A stretch of 53,486 nucleotides of DNA from Nitrososphaerota archaeon (GTDB lineage: Archaea > Thermoproteota > Nitrososphaeria > Nitrososphaerales > Nitrosopumilaceae), in contig JACZTB010000001.1 of NCBI GenBank assembly GCA_022573895.1, positions 1 through 53,486 on the forward strand, given 5' to 3'. Position numbers and translations under genes: made by a program. Shown here piece by piece: positions 9,484 to 18,339 of the stretch (the first letter of the stretch is position 1; each line of letters opens with the position of its first letter). The notes beneath the pieces were generated by a model. That model was not told the origin of the DNA. It ran no database searches and saw nothing but the letters and a program-made list of their open reading frames with translations.

Positions 9484-9557
9484 TGCGGAGTGCGGGATTT
9501 GAACCCGTGGCCTTCAGCTTGGGAAGCTGACGTTATACCAGACTAAACTAACTCCGC
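9484..9557 (-). tRNA. tRNA-Gly(CCC)
   Basis: Read on the minus strand the sequence folds as a cloverleaf: acceptor GCGGAGU pairs with ACUCCGC, discriminator A, anticodon stem UCAGC/GCUGA with loop UUCCCAA (anticodon CCC), and T loop GUUCAAAUC. No CCA is encoded. Its 3' end touches the stop codon of the C39-TPR gene. A TATA-like element lies upstream at about 9580-9589. Confidence 0.95.
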
Positions 9558-9579
9558 TCAGCACATATTCAATAATTAT

Positions 9580-9589
9580 GATTAAATAT
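9580..9589 (-). promoter_or_regulatory. TATA-like element of tRNA-Gly
   Basis: ATATTTAATC on the minus strand, 23-32 nt before the tRNA 5' end. Supported only by position and composition. Confidence 0.4.
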
Positions 9590-9609
9590 CTTGATTAGGA
9601 AACTAAGAT

Positions 9610-9783
9610 ATGGATGCAAGATGCCCAGAATGTGAAAAAGTTGCAATTTTAGATGACGAAATTAAGAATGTAAAATGCCCTTACTGCAACTTTGAAGCAG
9701 ACTATGATACCTATCTTGAAATCATGAAAGATCATGCAATCAATATGGTATCTGAATATATTCCAGATAGATCTGGATTATAA
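9610..9783 (+). CDS. Small zinc-ribbon protein (57 aa)
   Basis: An ATG-started frame of 57 residues with two CxxC knuckles (CPEC at 5-8, CPYC at 23-26) in its first half, followed by an acidic helical tail (DYDTYLEIMKDHAINMV). The cysteine spacing and the tight fit between tRNA-Gly and the next convergent gene argue for a real gene. It is probably a small zinc-binding or nucleic-acid-associated protein, but no family is recognised. Its TAA stop is immediately followed by the stop of the convergent gene at 9784. Confidence 0.6.
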   Translation: MDARCPECEKVAILDDEIKNVKCPYCNFEADYDTYLEIMKDHAINMVSEYIPDRSGL

Positions 9784-9906
9784 TTACCAATAATTTCCTT
9801 TATCTGAGCAATCTAGATGAGACCCACAATTGGGACAAAACATATGACATGCTTGCATTTTTACCATCTTGTTATCACACTTTAAACATCTAATGTCTTC
9901 TCCCAT
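9784..9906 (-). CDS. Very small zinc-ribbon protein (40 aa)
   Basis: A 40-residue frame starting MGEDIRCLKC with three cysteine clusters: C7/C10, C20 and C24/C27, then C33, plus nearby histidines (QACHMFCPNCGSHLDC). The dense Cys/His pattern would be unlikely by chance and suggests one or two zinc sites. Function unknown. It is tail-to-tail with the 57-aa zinc-ribbon gene with no base between the two stop codons. Confidence 0.55.
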   Translation of the reverse strand: MGEDIRCLKCDNKMVKMQACHMFCPNCGSHLDCSDKGNYW

Positions 9907-9980
9907 ACCTATCTATCTGAATCTTGATTTAAAAATAATGTCCAAAGGTTAATTAGTCGTTCAACTTTTTTTTGGAATAC

Positions 9981-10391
9981 TTGGTAAACTTTAAACTTAC
10001 AATTTCAGATATCAAAGGAAAATCTATATCAAAGGAACTAAAAGATAGCGACGCAAATCCCTTACTGGGACTACAAATAGGAAATGAAACTGATGCAGCA
10101 ATTGTAGGACTTGATGGAAAATTAAAACTCACTGGAGGAAGTGACAAATCTGGTGTTCCTATGAGAAAAGATATTCATGGTGCAGCAAGAAAATATGTTT
10201 TGCTTTCTAAAGGAGTAGGTTTACAAGCTGCAGAGACTGGACAAAGAGTAAGAAAATTAATGCGTGGAAATACAGTTTCAGAAGAAATCTATCAAGTAAA
10301 CTGTAAATTTGATGGAGAATTGCCAGTTGAAGCACCTGCTAAAGATTCAACAGAGTCTACAGAAGAAAAAACTAAAGATAAAAAAGAATAA
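9981..10391 (+). CDS. rps6e: 30S ribosomal protein S6e
   Basis: Small-subunit ribosomal protein found in archaea and eukaryotes. The core FKLTISDIKGKSISKEL with GLKLTGGSDKSGVPM-like sequence (KLKLTGGSDKSGVPMRKD) and RKLMRGNTVSEEIYQVN is characteristic of S6e. It has a short acidic-basic tail rich in Glu and Lys. I take TTG at 9981 (giving VNFKLTISD) because S6e proteins begin right at this strand; the frame also allows TTG at 9972. Followed by aIF2 gamma 31 nt downstream, a common archaeal order. Confidence 0.93.
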   Translation: MVNFKLTISDIKGKSISKELKDSDANPLLGLQIGNETDAAIVGLDGKLKLTGGSDKSGVPMRKDIHGAARKYVLLSKGVGLQAAETGQRVRKLMRGNTVSEEIYQVNCKFDGELPVEAPAKDSTESTEEKTKDKKE

Positions 10392-10422
10392 CTTAACATA
10401 TACCAATTCTACATTTTGACTC

Positions 10423-11685
10423 ATGCATTGGAGAGAGACACTTCCCGATTGGTACATTAAAAAATATGGATATCAACCATGTGTTAACATTGGAACTGCT
10501 GGTCATGTAGATCATGGAAAAACTACTCTTATTCAGGCGTTAACTGGCTCATGGACAAGTGTACATAGCCAAGAACTAAAACGTGGAATTACTATTCGTG
10601 TGGGATATTCTGATGCGGCATTCTACAAATGCAAAAGTTGTGAGGAATCTTTAGGATATTCTACAACCCCAAAATGTAATAATTGTGGAAAGGAAAGTGA
10701 ATTATCTAGAGTTGTTAGTTTTGTAGATAGCCCCGGACACGAAAGTTTGATGGCAAACATGCTTTCCGGTTCTGCCTTGATGGATGGTGCATTATTACTA
10801 GTTGCTGCAAATGAGAAAGTTCCTAAACCACAAACAAAAGAACATCTTTTAGCCCTTCAAACTCTTGAAATTCATCAAATAGTTCTAGTTCAAAACAAAG
10901 TTGATCTGCTATCTTACAAAGAAGTTTTAGCAAACTATCAAGATATAACAAAATTTGTTAAAGGAACTTCTGCCGCAAAATCACCTGTAATTCCTATCTC
11001 TGCACAATCTGGATTGAATATGGATGCATTAATTAGCTCTATAGAATCAACAATCAAAACCCCTGAAAGAGATGAAAAAAAAGATACTGTTATGCATGTT
11101 TTGCGTTCTTTTGACGTAAACAAACCTGGTACAAAAATAAAAAATATCAAAGGAGGTGTCATTGGTGGAAGTCTAACCCAAGGAGTTTTCAATGTTGGTG
11201 ATGAAATTGAGATTAAACCTGGACTTATGAATGAGAAAAACAAATCCTACGAACCTTTACTGACAAAAATTATCTCTTTAGGAACTGCAGCAGGAATTGT
11301 TGAATCTGTAAAACCAGGTGGCTTAGTTGCAATTGGAACAAAATTAGATCCTTCTTTGACTAGAAGTGATTCATTTATCGGCTCAGTTATTGGAAAACCT
11401 GGCACACTTCCTGAAAATTCCACTCAATTAAAACTAGAAGTAAATCTATTTGATTCTGCAGTAGGGATCACTGAGGATGTTAAAGTCCAACCAATTCAAT
11501 CAGGTGAACTACTTCGACTAAATATTGGAACTGCTCCTGTATTAGGTAAGGTTAACAAAATAAAATTAAAAAATATTGAAATTGAACTTAGGAGACCTGC
11601 CTGTATCTTTGAAGGTGGAAATGTGGCAATCAGTAGAAGAATTGCAGAAAGATGGAGACTAATTGGTGCCGGAATAGTTGGTTGA
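10423..11685 (+). CDS. Translation initiation factor aIF2 subunit gamma
   Basis: GTPase subunit of aIF2, which brings Met-tRNAi to the small ribosomal subunit. The 420 residues contain the P-loop GHVDHGKT (27-34), switch 1 region RGITIRVGYSD, a zinc knuckle at C70, C73, C85 and C88, DSPGHE (102-107) and NKVDL (158-162), then the two beta-barrel domains. The stop overlaps the start of the PIN-domain gene by 8 bp. The alpha subunit is encoded at 14894-15691 on the other strand; beta is not in the window. Confidence 0.96.
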   Translation: MHWRETLPDWYIKKYGYQPCVNIGTAGHVDHGKTTLIQALTGSWTSVHSQELKRGITIRVGYSDAAFYKCKSCEESLGYSTTPKCNNCGKESELSRVVSFVDSPGHESLMANMLSGSALMDGALLLVAANEKVPKPQTKEHLLALQTLEIHQIVLVQNKVDLLSYKEVLANYQDITKFVKGTSAAKSPVIPISAQSGLNMDALISSIESTIKTPERDEKKDTVMHVLRSFDVNKPGTKIKNIKGGVIGGSLTQGVFNVGDEIEIKPGLMNEKNKSYEPLLTKIISLGTAAGIVESVKPGGLVAIGTKLDPSLTRSDSFIGSVIGKPGTLPENSTQLKLEVNLFDSAVGITEDVKVQPIQSGELLRLNIGTAPVLGKVNKIKLKNIEIELRRPACIFEGGNVAISRRIAERWRLIGAGIVG

Positions 11686-12046
11686 AGTAATATGTGACAC
11701 AAATTTTTTAATTCATCTAGCAACTAGAAGAATTAAAAATATTGATAATCTTGATGTAGAAATTGGCCAAATCACTTTTGTTGTACCTCAAGTTGTAAAA
11801 AATGAGTTATCTAAATTAGCAAAAAACCCAGAAAAAAACCAAGATATTCAATCAACTCTTAATTACATAAAAAATTTTAAAACAATTCCTATCCTTGGTA
11901 CATTTGCTGACAAAGAATTACTTGATTATGCTTTAAACAACAAAGTAATTGTTGCTACAATGGATAAACAACTAAAAAAACAGATAAAGAATTATGGAAG
12001 TTCTATAATGTCTTTTTCAAATGATAAAATAGTTTTAGAATCTTAG
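11678..12046 (+). CDS. PIN-domain protein, Fcf1/Utp24-like
   Basis: A 122-residue PIN-type nuclease fold. Acidic metal-site candidates are D7 in VICDTNFLI, the Glu of VVKNELSKL and the Asp of IVATMDKQLKKQ. The length and position directly behind aIF2 gamma match archaeal PIN proteins related to the rRNA-processing nucleases Fcf1/Utp24; no antitoxin-like gene is adjacent, which argues against a VapC toxin. The start is TTG at 11678, inside the end of aIF2 gamma, so translation is probably coupled. The RNA substrate is an inference. Confidence 0.75.
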   Translation: MVEVICDTNFLIHLATRRIKNIDNLDVEIGQITFVVPQVVKNELSKLAKNPEKNQDIQSTLNYIKNFKTIPILGTFADKELLDYALNNKVIVATMDKQLKKQIKNYGSSIMSFSNDKIVLES

Positions 12047-12080
12047 AAAAATTTAACTTTGAGCATTTCTAAATCTTTAT

Positions 12081-12536
12081 GTGAGTAATTTTACTTTAGA
12101 AAGTGAAGCATTTGATAGTGGAGGAGTGATTCCTCGGAAATACGGTTATAAAAATGGAAATTTAAGCCCTCCTCTAAAAATTAGTGGTATTCCTGAAAAT
12201 ACATTGTCTCTAGCCCTAATAATGGATGATCCTGATGCTATGGGTGCTGTTGGAAAAGTTTGGGTACACTGGGTTTTGTGGAATATCGAACCTAATGTTG
12301 TAGAATTTAAAGAAAATTCTATTCCATTAGATTGTCTTGAAGGTGAAACCGATTTTGGAGAAATTGGTTATGGTGGACCAGCTCCTCCAGATAAAGAACA
12401 TACATACATATTCAAACTGTATGCATTAGATCAAAAATTAGATGCTAATAAAGGATCAACTAAAAAACAAATAGAAGAGGCTATGAAGAATCACACAATT
12501 GCAGAAACTAGACTTGAAGGAAAATATTCTCCGTAA
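12081..12536 (+). CDS. PEBP family protein (YbhB/YbcL type)
   Basis: Cytoplasmic phosphatidylethanolamine-binding-protein fold of 151 residues. The family ligand-pocket motifs are all present: SPPLKISGIP, DDPDAMG, VHWVLWNI, GYGGPAPPDKEHTY and FKLYALD. The biochemical role of prokaryotic members is not established. It starts with GTG at 12081, and an AAATTTAAC element lies about 28 nt upstream, which supports a leaderless transcript separate from the PIN gene. Confidence 0.9.
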   Translation: MSNFTLESEAFDSGGVIPRKYGYKNGNLSPPLKISGIPENTLSLALIMDDPDAMGAVGKVWVHWVLWNIEPNVVEFKENSIPLDCLEGETDFGEIGYGGPAPPDKEHTYIFKLYALDQKLDANKGSTKKQIEEAMKNHTIAETRLEGKYSP

Positions 12537-12596
12537 ATTCTACTATGTAATTTTTTATACAAAGAATAATAAGCAAAGTTTTTTGAGAAAAAACAA

Positions 12597-14732
12597 TTGT
12601 TAACAAACACAAAACTTGTTTCTATAGGTAGTTTTGATTTAAAATTAAACCATCTTCTAATTATTTCAATTCTTGCTTTATCGTTTACTATTTCATTTCT
12701 ACTCCGTTCACAAGCGGCCGATTTTGGGTTTGAATTAAACGAGTTTGATCCTTTTTTTAATTATAGAGCTACTCAGTATATTGTAGATAATGGAGTTGGA
12801 GCATATTTTGAATGGAATGATAGTCTAAGTTGGTATCCACATGGCAGAGATGTATCTGCAACCTCTCAAGTAATGCTTCATCTAACGGCTGCTACAACTT
12901 ATTGGATATTTGGTGGGGGCTCAGATCTTTATGATTTTACTATATTATTTCCAGTAGTCTTTGGTTCTTTGTCTATAATTGTTATTTTTGCCTTAGTCAG
13001 AGTCATAGGTGGTACTACTGCTGGCTTGTTTTCTGCTCTGTTCTTTTCAACTTCGTTAGTGATAATTATTCGAGGCCCAATTGGATGGTTCAAATCAGAA
13101 CCACTAGGACTGTTTTTCGGTCTTTTGACAGTCTATTTATTATTAAGTGGAATAAATTCTCAAAACAAAAAAGTAGCATTTGCAAAACTCATTGGAGCTG
13201 GAATTTTCACCACATTTTCTATCTCAGCTTGGGGAGGCAATCAATTCTTTATTATTCCATTAGGAATTTTCTTTCTTGCATTACCCTTTTTGAGAACTGA
13301 TCACAAATTCATCATATGGGCTATTCCTCTTTATACAATTACTACAATTTTGACTTCGTTAGGTTTTGAGCGAGTAAGTTCTAATTTTATTTTTGGATTG
13401 GGAGGAATTTCATTAATAGTCTCTACCTTATTTTTTGCATCTTGTATTTTTATTCAAAACAAAAGTTCAAAAAATAAAACAAGAAATGGTTTGTTATTTT
13501 TAGTAGCACTTTTAATAATTGCCTCAGGTTTTATGATAGTTAATTCTGAATCGCAATTTTTACCATTACCCAGTCATAGATATCTCAATGCCTTGAATCC
13601 TTTTTTGACTACAACTGATCCATTAGTAGATTCTGTATCAGAACATGCAACAACAACAATTGAACAATCATTTCTATTTCATTCGGTTTTAATGATTTTT
13701 TCAGGCATCGGGATCTGGTTAATTATTAAAAATATTCAAAATAAAAATTCCAGTTTTATTAAAAATGATATGTTATTCTTTTCACTACTTTTGGGAATTG
13801 TTGGTGTATACGTAAGTTCCACTTTTGTCAGGTTAGAAGTATTTGGATCAGTTGCTGTAATTGTTTTAGCATCTTTGGGATTAACTGCTTTAACAAAACA
13901 ATTTTTCCAAAATAAACCTGAAGCCAAAAAACCTATTGGTAAATTGATTAAACTATCATATGTTGTAGGAATCATCATTCTATTGATAATTCCTATGATT
14001 TTTCCAGCAGATGGTAATGTATTTGCTATATCAAAAGTTCCTCCCACAATTCTTAATGGCGGAAGCGTATTTCCAATAGTTTCCAATGATTGGCTAGATT
14101 CAATGGAGTGGATAAAAAATAACACTTCAGAAGATGCAGTAATTGCTGCTTGGTGGGATTATGGATATTGGATTCAAACTAAAGCAGAAAGAGCTACATT
14201 AGCTGATAATTCAACGATTCATACTGGTATCATTGAAAATATCGCAAAAATGTTTATCAGTAATCCTGATGATGCATGGATTTCTCTTAATGAAATGCAG
14301 GCTGATTATGTTTTAGTATTTGTTGCAGGTCAAAAGTTAGGAATTGATTCAGCAGAATCACTCTATGTTTTGGAGGGGGGAGGAGATGAATCAAAGAAAC
14401 AATGGTTTATGAGAATTGCAGGTGTAGATCTTTCAAAATATCTGTTTTCTGATGGTATTAGTGCCACTGATTATTTCTGGAATAATACTCTACTTGGAAA
14501 AACGTTTCCATTTACACCTGTAGCCTATGTTGATTTCCAAAATAATGAAGAATTTCCATTTTATCTGCCTGGATTAGAACCTGTATATGTGAAGGAAATC
14601 AAATATCTCTCTGATGGAAATGGTCCTTTGCGCTTGGTTTATGCATCACCAAGTTTTTCTGAAGAAAAAGTTGGACCAATGATTGGCGTTTTTATTTATG
14701 AAGTGAACAAAGAATATAATTTAACTTCCTAA
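12597..14732 (+). CDS. aglB: Oligosaccharyltransferase AglB (Stt3 family)
   Basis: Membrane enzyme that transfers lipid-linked glycans to Asn residues of secreted and S-layer proteins. The 711-residue protein has a multi-pass N-terminal half with the catalytic Asp motif NEFDPFFNYR (D51) just after the first helix, and a soluble C-terminal domain with the signature WWDYGYW from residue 519. A TTG at 12597 starts the frame just before a basic and hydrophobic N-terminus. It ends 4 nt before the convergent nop10 stop. A DUF354 glycosyltransferase-like gene and a sugar-dehydrogenase-like gene occur later in the window but are not linked to it. Confidence 0.95.
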   Translation: MLTNTKLVSIGSFDLKLNHLLIISILALSFTISFLLRSQAADFGFELNEFDPFFNYRATQYIVDNGVGAYFEWNDSLSWYPHGRDVSATSQVMLHLTAATTYWIFGGGSDLYDFTILFPVVFGSLSIIVIFALVRVIGGTTAGLFSALFFSTSLVIIIRGPIGWFKSEPLGLFFGLLTVYLLLSGINSQNKKVAFAKLIGAGIFTTFSISAWGGNQFFIIPLGIFFLALPFLRTDHKFIIWAIPLYTITTILTSLGFERVSSNFIFGLGGISLIVSTLFFASCIFIQNKSSKNKTRNGLLFLVALLIIASGFMIVNSESQFLPLPSHRYLNALNPFLTTTDPLVDSVSEHATTTIEQSFLFHSVLMIFSGIGIWLIIKNIQNKNSSFIKNDMLFFSLLLGIVGVYVSSTFVRLEVFGSVAVIVLASLGLTALTKQFFQNKPEAKKPIGKLIKLSYVVGIIILLIIPMIFPADGNVFAISKVPPTILNGGSVFPIVSNDWLDSMEWIKNNTSEDAVIAAWWDYGYWIQTKAERATLADNSTIHTGIIENIAKMFISNPDDAWISLNEMQADYVLVFVAGQKLGIDSAESLYVLEGGGDESKKQWFMRIAGVDLSKYLFSDGISATDYFWNNTLLGKTFPFTPVAYVDFQNNEEFPFYLPGLEPVYVKEIKYLSDGNGPLRLVYASPSFSEEKVGPMIGVFIYEVNKEYNLTS

Positions 14733-14736
14733 AACT

Positions 14737-14892
14737 TTAGTTATATCTTTCAGCTAGTCTATATCTCATGTATTTGTCATCAGGTGAAAATTTAGCAGGA
14801 TGTACAGAAATTGTTTCTTCATTACATATAGGGCATTTTTCTTTTAATGTATAATGATTACATTTTGAACATTTTCTTAATTGAAATCTCAT
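14737..14892 (-). CDS. nop10: H/ACA ribonucleoprotein protein Nop10
   Basis: A 51-residue archaeal Nop10: zinc ribbon C8/C11 and C20/C23 (RKCSKCNHYTL, EKCPIC) followed by the conserved helix region ETISVHPAKFSPDDKYMRYR. It binds Cbf5 and positions H/ACA guide RNAs for pseudouridylation. It begins one base after the aIF2 alpha stop codon, the usual archaeal gene pair, so it is co-transcribed with that gene. Confidence 0.92.
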   Translation of the reverse strand: MRFQLRKCSKCNHYTLKEKCPICNEETISVHPAKFSPDDKYMRYRLAERYN

Positions 14893-14893
14893 C

Positions 14894-15691
14894 TTAATTA
14901 TCTCTAGTTTTCTTTGATTCTTCCCTAGTAAATTTGAATGATCCCTTTTTCTTTTCTATGTTAGTTTGAATTTCAGCAATGATTGGCTTGAGTAATTTTT
15001 CAGCAGATTTAAAATTATCTGAAATTATTGACAGTCTATATTTTGGTGCTCCCAAATATGTAATATTAATAGTGGAATCTTTTTTTACAACATCTATTAA
15101 GATTTTTTTAATAATTTCCACCCCATCTGATTTATTGTTTGCAATTTCTATAATTCCTCTAATTTCAACTGATGGAAGTTTTATTTTAGAACAAATTCCC
15201 TCAATTACAACTACAGTTTTTTTTGCAAGTTTGAGTTCCTTTATGGAATCAATTCCATTTCTCCCAATTTCTATGAACGCATCATACACCGAATCAAATT
15301 TAGAATAAATACTATCTTCTAATTTTTCAATTTCCTCATCTGTCAATTTTGCTTTTTCCTTAACATTTTGTAATAATGTTTTACCTTTTTCGAATTTTTT
15401 AACTTGCTTTAGTTTTTGTTTTTTCTGATCTTTTGAGATTTGTTTTAATGACAGATCAATGTCTCCTCGTTTAAGATTCACTTTCTTTACAAGTAGAACT
15501 TTTTTCTCCCCATCTTTGACAAATCTGTTTATTGATCTAATCCAACCTGGGGCAATCTCTGAAATGTGCAAAAATCCTTGGATATTGTCATATTCATCTA
15601 ATGTCACATAAGCTCCATGATCCATTACTTTGGTAACAGTAGCAAGAATAATTTCTCCTTGTTCAGGCATCTCTTGAATTTCAGTAGACAT
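14894..15691 (-). CDS. Translation initiation factor aIF2 subunit alpha
   Basis: aIF2 alpha subunit, with an N-terminal S1/OB RNA-binding domain (GEIILATVTKVMDHGAYVTLDEYDNIQGFLHISEI), a central helical domain and a C-terminal alpha/beta domain (INITYLGAPKYRL) that contacts the gamma subunit. I take the ATG at 15691, giving 265 residues, because the protein family starts near MSTEIQEMPEQGE and a TTAATTTA element is 26-33 nt upstream; an in-frame TTG at 15709 would lie too close to it. Followed by nop10. Confidence 0.94.
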   Translation of the reverse strand: MSTEIQEMPEQGEIILATVTKVMDHGAYVTLDEYDNIQGFLHISEIAPGWIRSINRFVKDGEKKVLLVKKVNLKRGDIDLSLKQISKDQKKQKLKQVKKFEKGKTLLQNVKEKAKLTDEEIEKLEDSIYSKFDSVYDAFIEIGRNGIDSIKELKLAKKTVVVIEGICSKIKLPSVEIRGIIEIANNKSDGVEIIKKILIDVVKKDSTINITYLGAPKYRLSIISDNFKSAEKLLKPIIAEIQTNIEKKKGSFKFTREESKKTRDN

Positions 15692-15731
15692 TTCTTCTAA
15701 AACCCTCAAGTGTGTAAATTAATGTTGCTGG

Positions 15732-16265
15732 TTAGAAATCAATCCCTTTCTTTGCTTTAATACCACGTTGAAATGGATGCTTTATCTCTCTCATCTCTGT
15801 AACTAGATCAGCTACTTCAATTACTTCGTCTTTAGCAAAATTTCCTGTTAGTACTAAATCCATTTCTGGTGGTTTTGATTTGATTAAATTTAGAACATCA
15901 TCAACTGAGATTAATTCAAGATTTACTGCATAGTTAATTTCATCTAAAATGATAATATCGTATTTGCCTGAATGAATCTTTTCGTTACTAATCTTAATTG
16001 CCTCTTTGGCAACTTTTTTATGATCTTCCTTTGAACTTTTATCGTCTATAATTCCTACAAATCCTTTACCTACAGCAATCATTTCAAATTCAGGTTCAAG
16101 TCTTTTAGATGAATCCATTTCACCATAATGCCATGAACCCTTAATGAACTGAATCATACAAATTTTCATTTTGTAACCTGTAGCTCTTAAAGCAATTCCT
16201 AATGCTGCTGTTGTCTTTCCTTTACCTTTTCCCGTATATACAATGATTAAACCATCTTTCTCCAT
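15732..16265 (-). CDS. cobO: Cob(I)yrinic acid a,c-diamide adenosyltransferase
   Basis: ATP:corrinoid adenosyltransferase of the CobO/BtuR/CobA family. It attaches the 5'-deoxyadenosyl group to the cobalt of the corrin ring. The 177-residue protein opens with the family P-loop TGKGKGKTTAA at about 11-21, followed by MIQFIKGSWHYGE and the IIILDEINYAV and LVLTGNF blocks. It is divergent from the cbiA gene across 88 bp and belongs to the cobalamin gene group of this region. Confidence 0.93.
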   Translation of the reverse strand: MEKDGLIIVYTGKGKGKTTAALGIALRATGYKMKICMIQFIKGSWHYGEMDSSKRLEPEFEMIAVGKGFVGIIDDKSSKEDHKKVAKEAIKISNEKIHSGKYDIIILDEINYAVNLELISVDDVLNLIKSKPPEMDLVLTGNFAKDEVIEVADLVTEMREIKHPFQRGIKAKKGIDF

Positions 16266-16353
16266 AGATGATATTCAAATAATCTCACTAAAAACATTGA
16301 GCATTTCTTAAAAATAAACCAATTTAAATCAAAAATGATTCTAATCATGCAAA

Positions 16354-17709
16354 TTGAAAATTCCAAGAATCATATTGGCAGGTGCTACAAGTGGAGTTGG
16401 AAAGACATCCATAACATGTTCTATTATTCAGGCCTTACAAAAACAAGGTTATTCAGTCCAACCATTTAAGGTAGGTCCTGATTATATTGATCCTACTTAC
16501 CTATCAAGCATTTCAAAACACAAAACATACAACTTGGATGTTTGGTTGATGGGAAAGAATCAACTTTTGAATAGTTTTATTTCTAATTCAAAGTCTGATG
16601 TATCCATTATTGAAGGTGTAATGGGTTTCTATGATGGTTTTAGTGGAGATTCTAATTATGCAAGCACACATCATGTAGCTTCCATAACAAAATCTCCAGT
16701 ACTCTTAGTTTTAGATGCAAGCAAAACTGCTCGTTCTATTGCCGCTACAGCACTAGGTTTTCAAAAATTTCATAGAAATTCTCGGATTTCTGGGATTATT
16801 CTTAATAAAATTGGTAGCAAAAAGCATGAGATTCTATGTAAAAGTGCATTGGAAAAAACTAAAATTCCAATTGTTGGCATAATTCCAAAAAACCCACTAC
16901 TAAATTTTGAATCACGACATCTTGGATTAATTTCAACATTACATAACAAAACTCTAAAAAACAAGATTGAAAAAATTTCAAAAATAATTTCAGAATCTTT
17001 AGATATTCATAAAATTATTAAAATTTTAAAAAATCCAATTGATCTTCCAAAGAAATCAAAACCTGCTCATAAAAAAATGAAAACTATAATTGCAGTTGCC
17101 CTTGATACCTCATTTAATTTCTATTATCAAGATAATCTAGAAGCATTACGACGTGAAGGAGCATCTCTAAAATTTTTTAGTCCTGTTAATGATAAAAAAA
17201 TTCCAAAATGTGATGGACTTTACATCGGTGGTGGCTTTCCTGAAGTTTTAGGCAATTTACTTGAAAAAAATCAAACTATGAAAAAAACTATCAAGAAATT
17301 GGCTGAAGATAACCTTCCAATTTATGCTGAATGTGGTGGATTAATGTATCTTACAAAATCTATTCTTAACCACAACAAAAAACACAAAATGGTTGGTGTG
17401 TTTGATGCTGAAACTAAAATGACAAAGAAAATGAGACTCAATTACACAAAAGGTAAGATTTCTTCCAAAACTCTTATCTCAGAAAAATCACATAATATTC
17501 AAGGTCATGAATTTCATTATTCACAGCTAGATTTAGTCTCTTCTGATTCTAAATTTGCTTATGACTTGGAAATTGGTGAAGGTATTAAAAAACATCAGGA
17601 TGGAATGATGCAATACAATACACTTGCTTCGTATGGCCATCTCTATTTTGATAGCTCAAACTATGCCCAAATTTTTGTTAAAAATTGCTTAAAGCAGTCA
17701 AGAAGATGA
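16354..17709 (+). CDS. cbiA: Cobyrinic acid a,c-diamide synthase
   Basis: CbiA/CobB enzyme that amidates carboxylates a and c of the corrin ring with glutamine and ATP. The N-terminal dethiobiotin-synthetase-like domain has AGATSGVGKTS (9-19), FKVGPDYIDP and EGVMGFYDG. The C-terminal glutaminase domain has ECGGLMYL with the nucleophile C327 and a late YGHLYF His. The length of 451 is typical. The start is TTG at 16354. The 3' end overlaps the convergent cbiC by 12 bp. Confidence 0.94.
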   Translation: MKIPRIILAGATSGVGKTSITCSIIQALQKQGYSVQPFKVGPDYIDPTYLSSISKHKTYNLDVWLMGKNQLLNSFISNSKSDVSIIEGVMGFYDGFSGDSNYASTHHVASITKSPVLLVLDASKTARSIAATALGFQKFHRNSRISGIILNKIGSKKHEILCKSALEKTKIPIVGIIPKNPLLNFESRHLGLISTLHNKTLKNKIEKISKIISESLDIHKIIKILKNPIDLPKKSKPAHKKMKTIIAVALDTSFNFYYQDNLEALRREGASLKFFSPVNDKKIPKCDGLYIGGGFPEVLGNLLEKNQTMKKTIKKLAEDNLPIYAECGGLMYLTKSILNHNKKHKMVGVFDAETKMTKKMRLNYTKGKISSKTLISEKSHNIQGHEFHYSQLDLVSSDSKFAYDLEIGEGIKKHQDGMMQYNTLASYGHLYFDSSNYAQIFVKNCLKQSRR

Positions 17710-18339
17710 TTCTACTCTAATTAATTTGAAAATTGCATTAATTATTGCAGATGCTGATGAACTGCCTCCTTTTCTACCTATGTTGGTGATAAATGGCACC
17801 TCTTCCAACTTTGATAATTCCTCTTTTGATTCTGCAGCACAGATGAATCCTACCGGAATCCCAATGATCAATGCAGGCTTTACAATACCTTCTTTTACCA
17901 TCCGAATTACTTCAATTAGGGCAGTAGGTGCATTTCCAATAGCTACAACTCCTCCATTAATATCAGATATGGCTGCTCTCATTGAGACTTGAGAGCGTGT
18001 TTTTCCTTCCTTTTTTGCCAATTCCATTATTTCTGGATTTGAAATATTACAAATTATGTTATTTCCAAAATCCTTGGGATTTTGTTTATTCAATCCTCCA
18101 ATTACTCCATTAACATCTACTACTATACTACAACCATTTCTCAAAGCATTCATGCTACTGTCAATCGCATCTTTGTGAAAAATTATCTTATTTTTTCCTG
18201 CAAAATCAAAATCTGCTGTAGAATGAATAACTCGTCTAACAATAGGCCATTGTTTTTCATTATATTGATGTGTACCAATTTCATCTTCAATCATCTGCAT
18301 ACTTGCATCTTCAATTGATTGACCTTTTTCAGTTTGCAT
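17698..18339 (-). CDS. cbiC: Cobalt-precorrin-8 methylmutase
   Basis: CbiC/CobH moves a methyl group from C11 to C12 to form cobyrinic acid. The 213 residues include FAGKNKIIFHKDAIDSS-like substrate-binding sequence, VVDVNGVIGGLNK, the AIGNAPTALIEV core and ALIIGIPVGFICAAESKEEL, all typical of the family. It is the last gene of the minus-strand chain cbiD-cbiG-cbiX-cbiC and overlaps cbiX by 11 bp. Its 3' end overlaps cbiA in convergent orientation. Confidence 0.94.
   Translation of the reverse strand: MQTEKGQSIEDASMQMIEDEIGTHQYNEKQWPIVRRVIHSTADFDFAGKNKIIFHKDAIDSSMNALRNGCSIVVDVNGVIGGLNKQNPKDFGNNIICNISNPEIMELAKKEGKTRSQVSMRAAISDINGGVVAIGNAPTALIEVIRMVKEGIVKPALIIGIPVGFICAAESKEELSKLEEVPFITNIGRKGGSSSASAIINAIFKLIRVESSS

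Noticed and set aside
11678-12046. VapC toxin of a toxin-antitoxin pair
   Set aside because: No antitoxin-like frame adjoins it; the overlap with aIF2 gamma suggests a housekeeping PIN protein.
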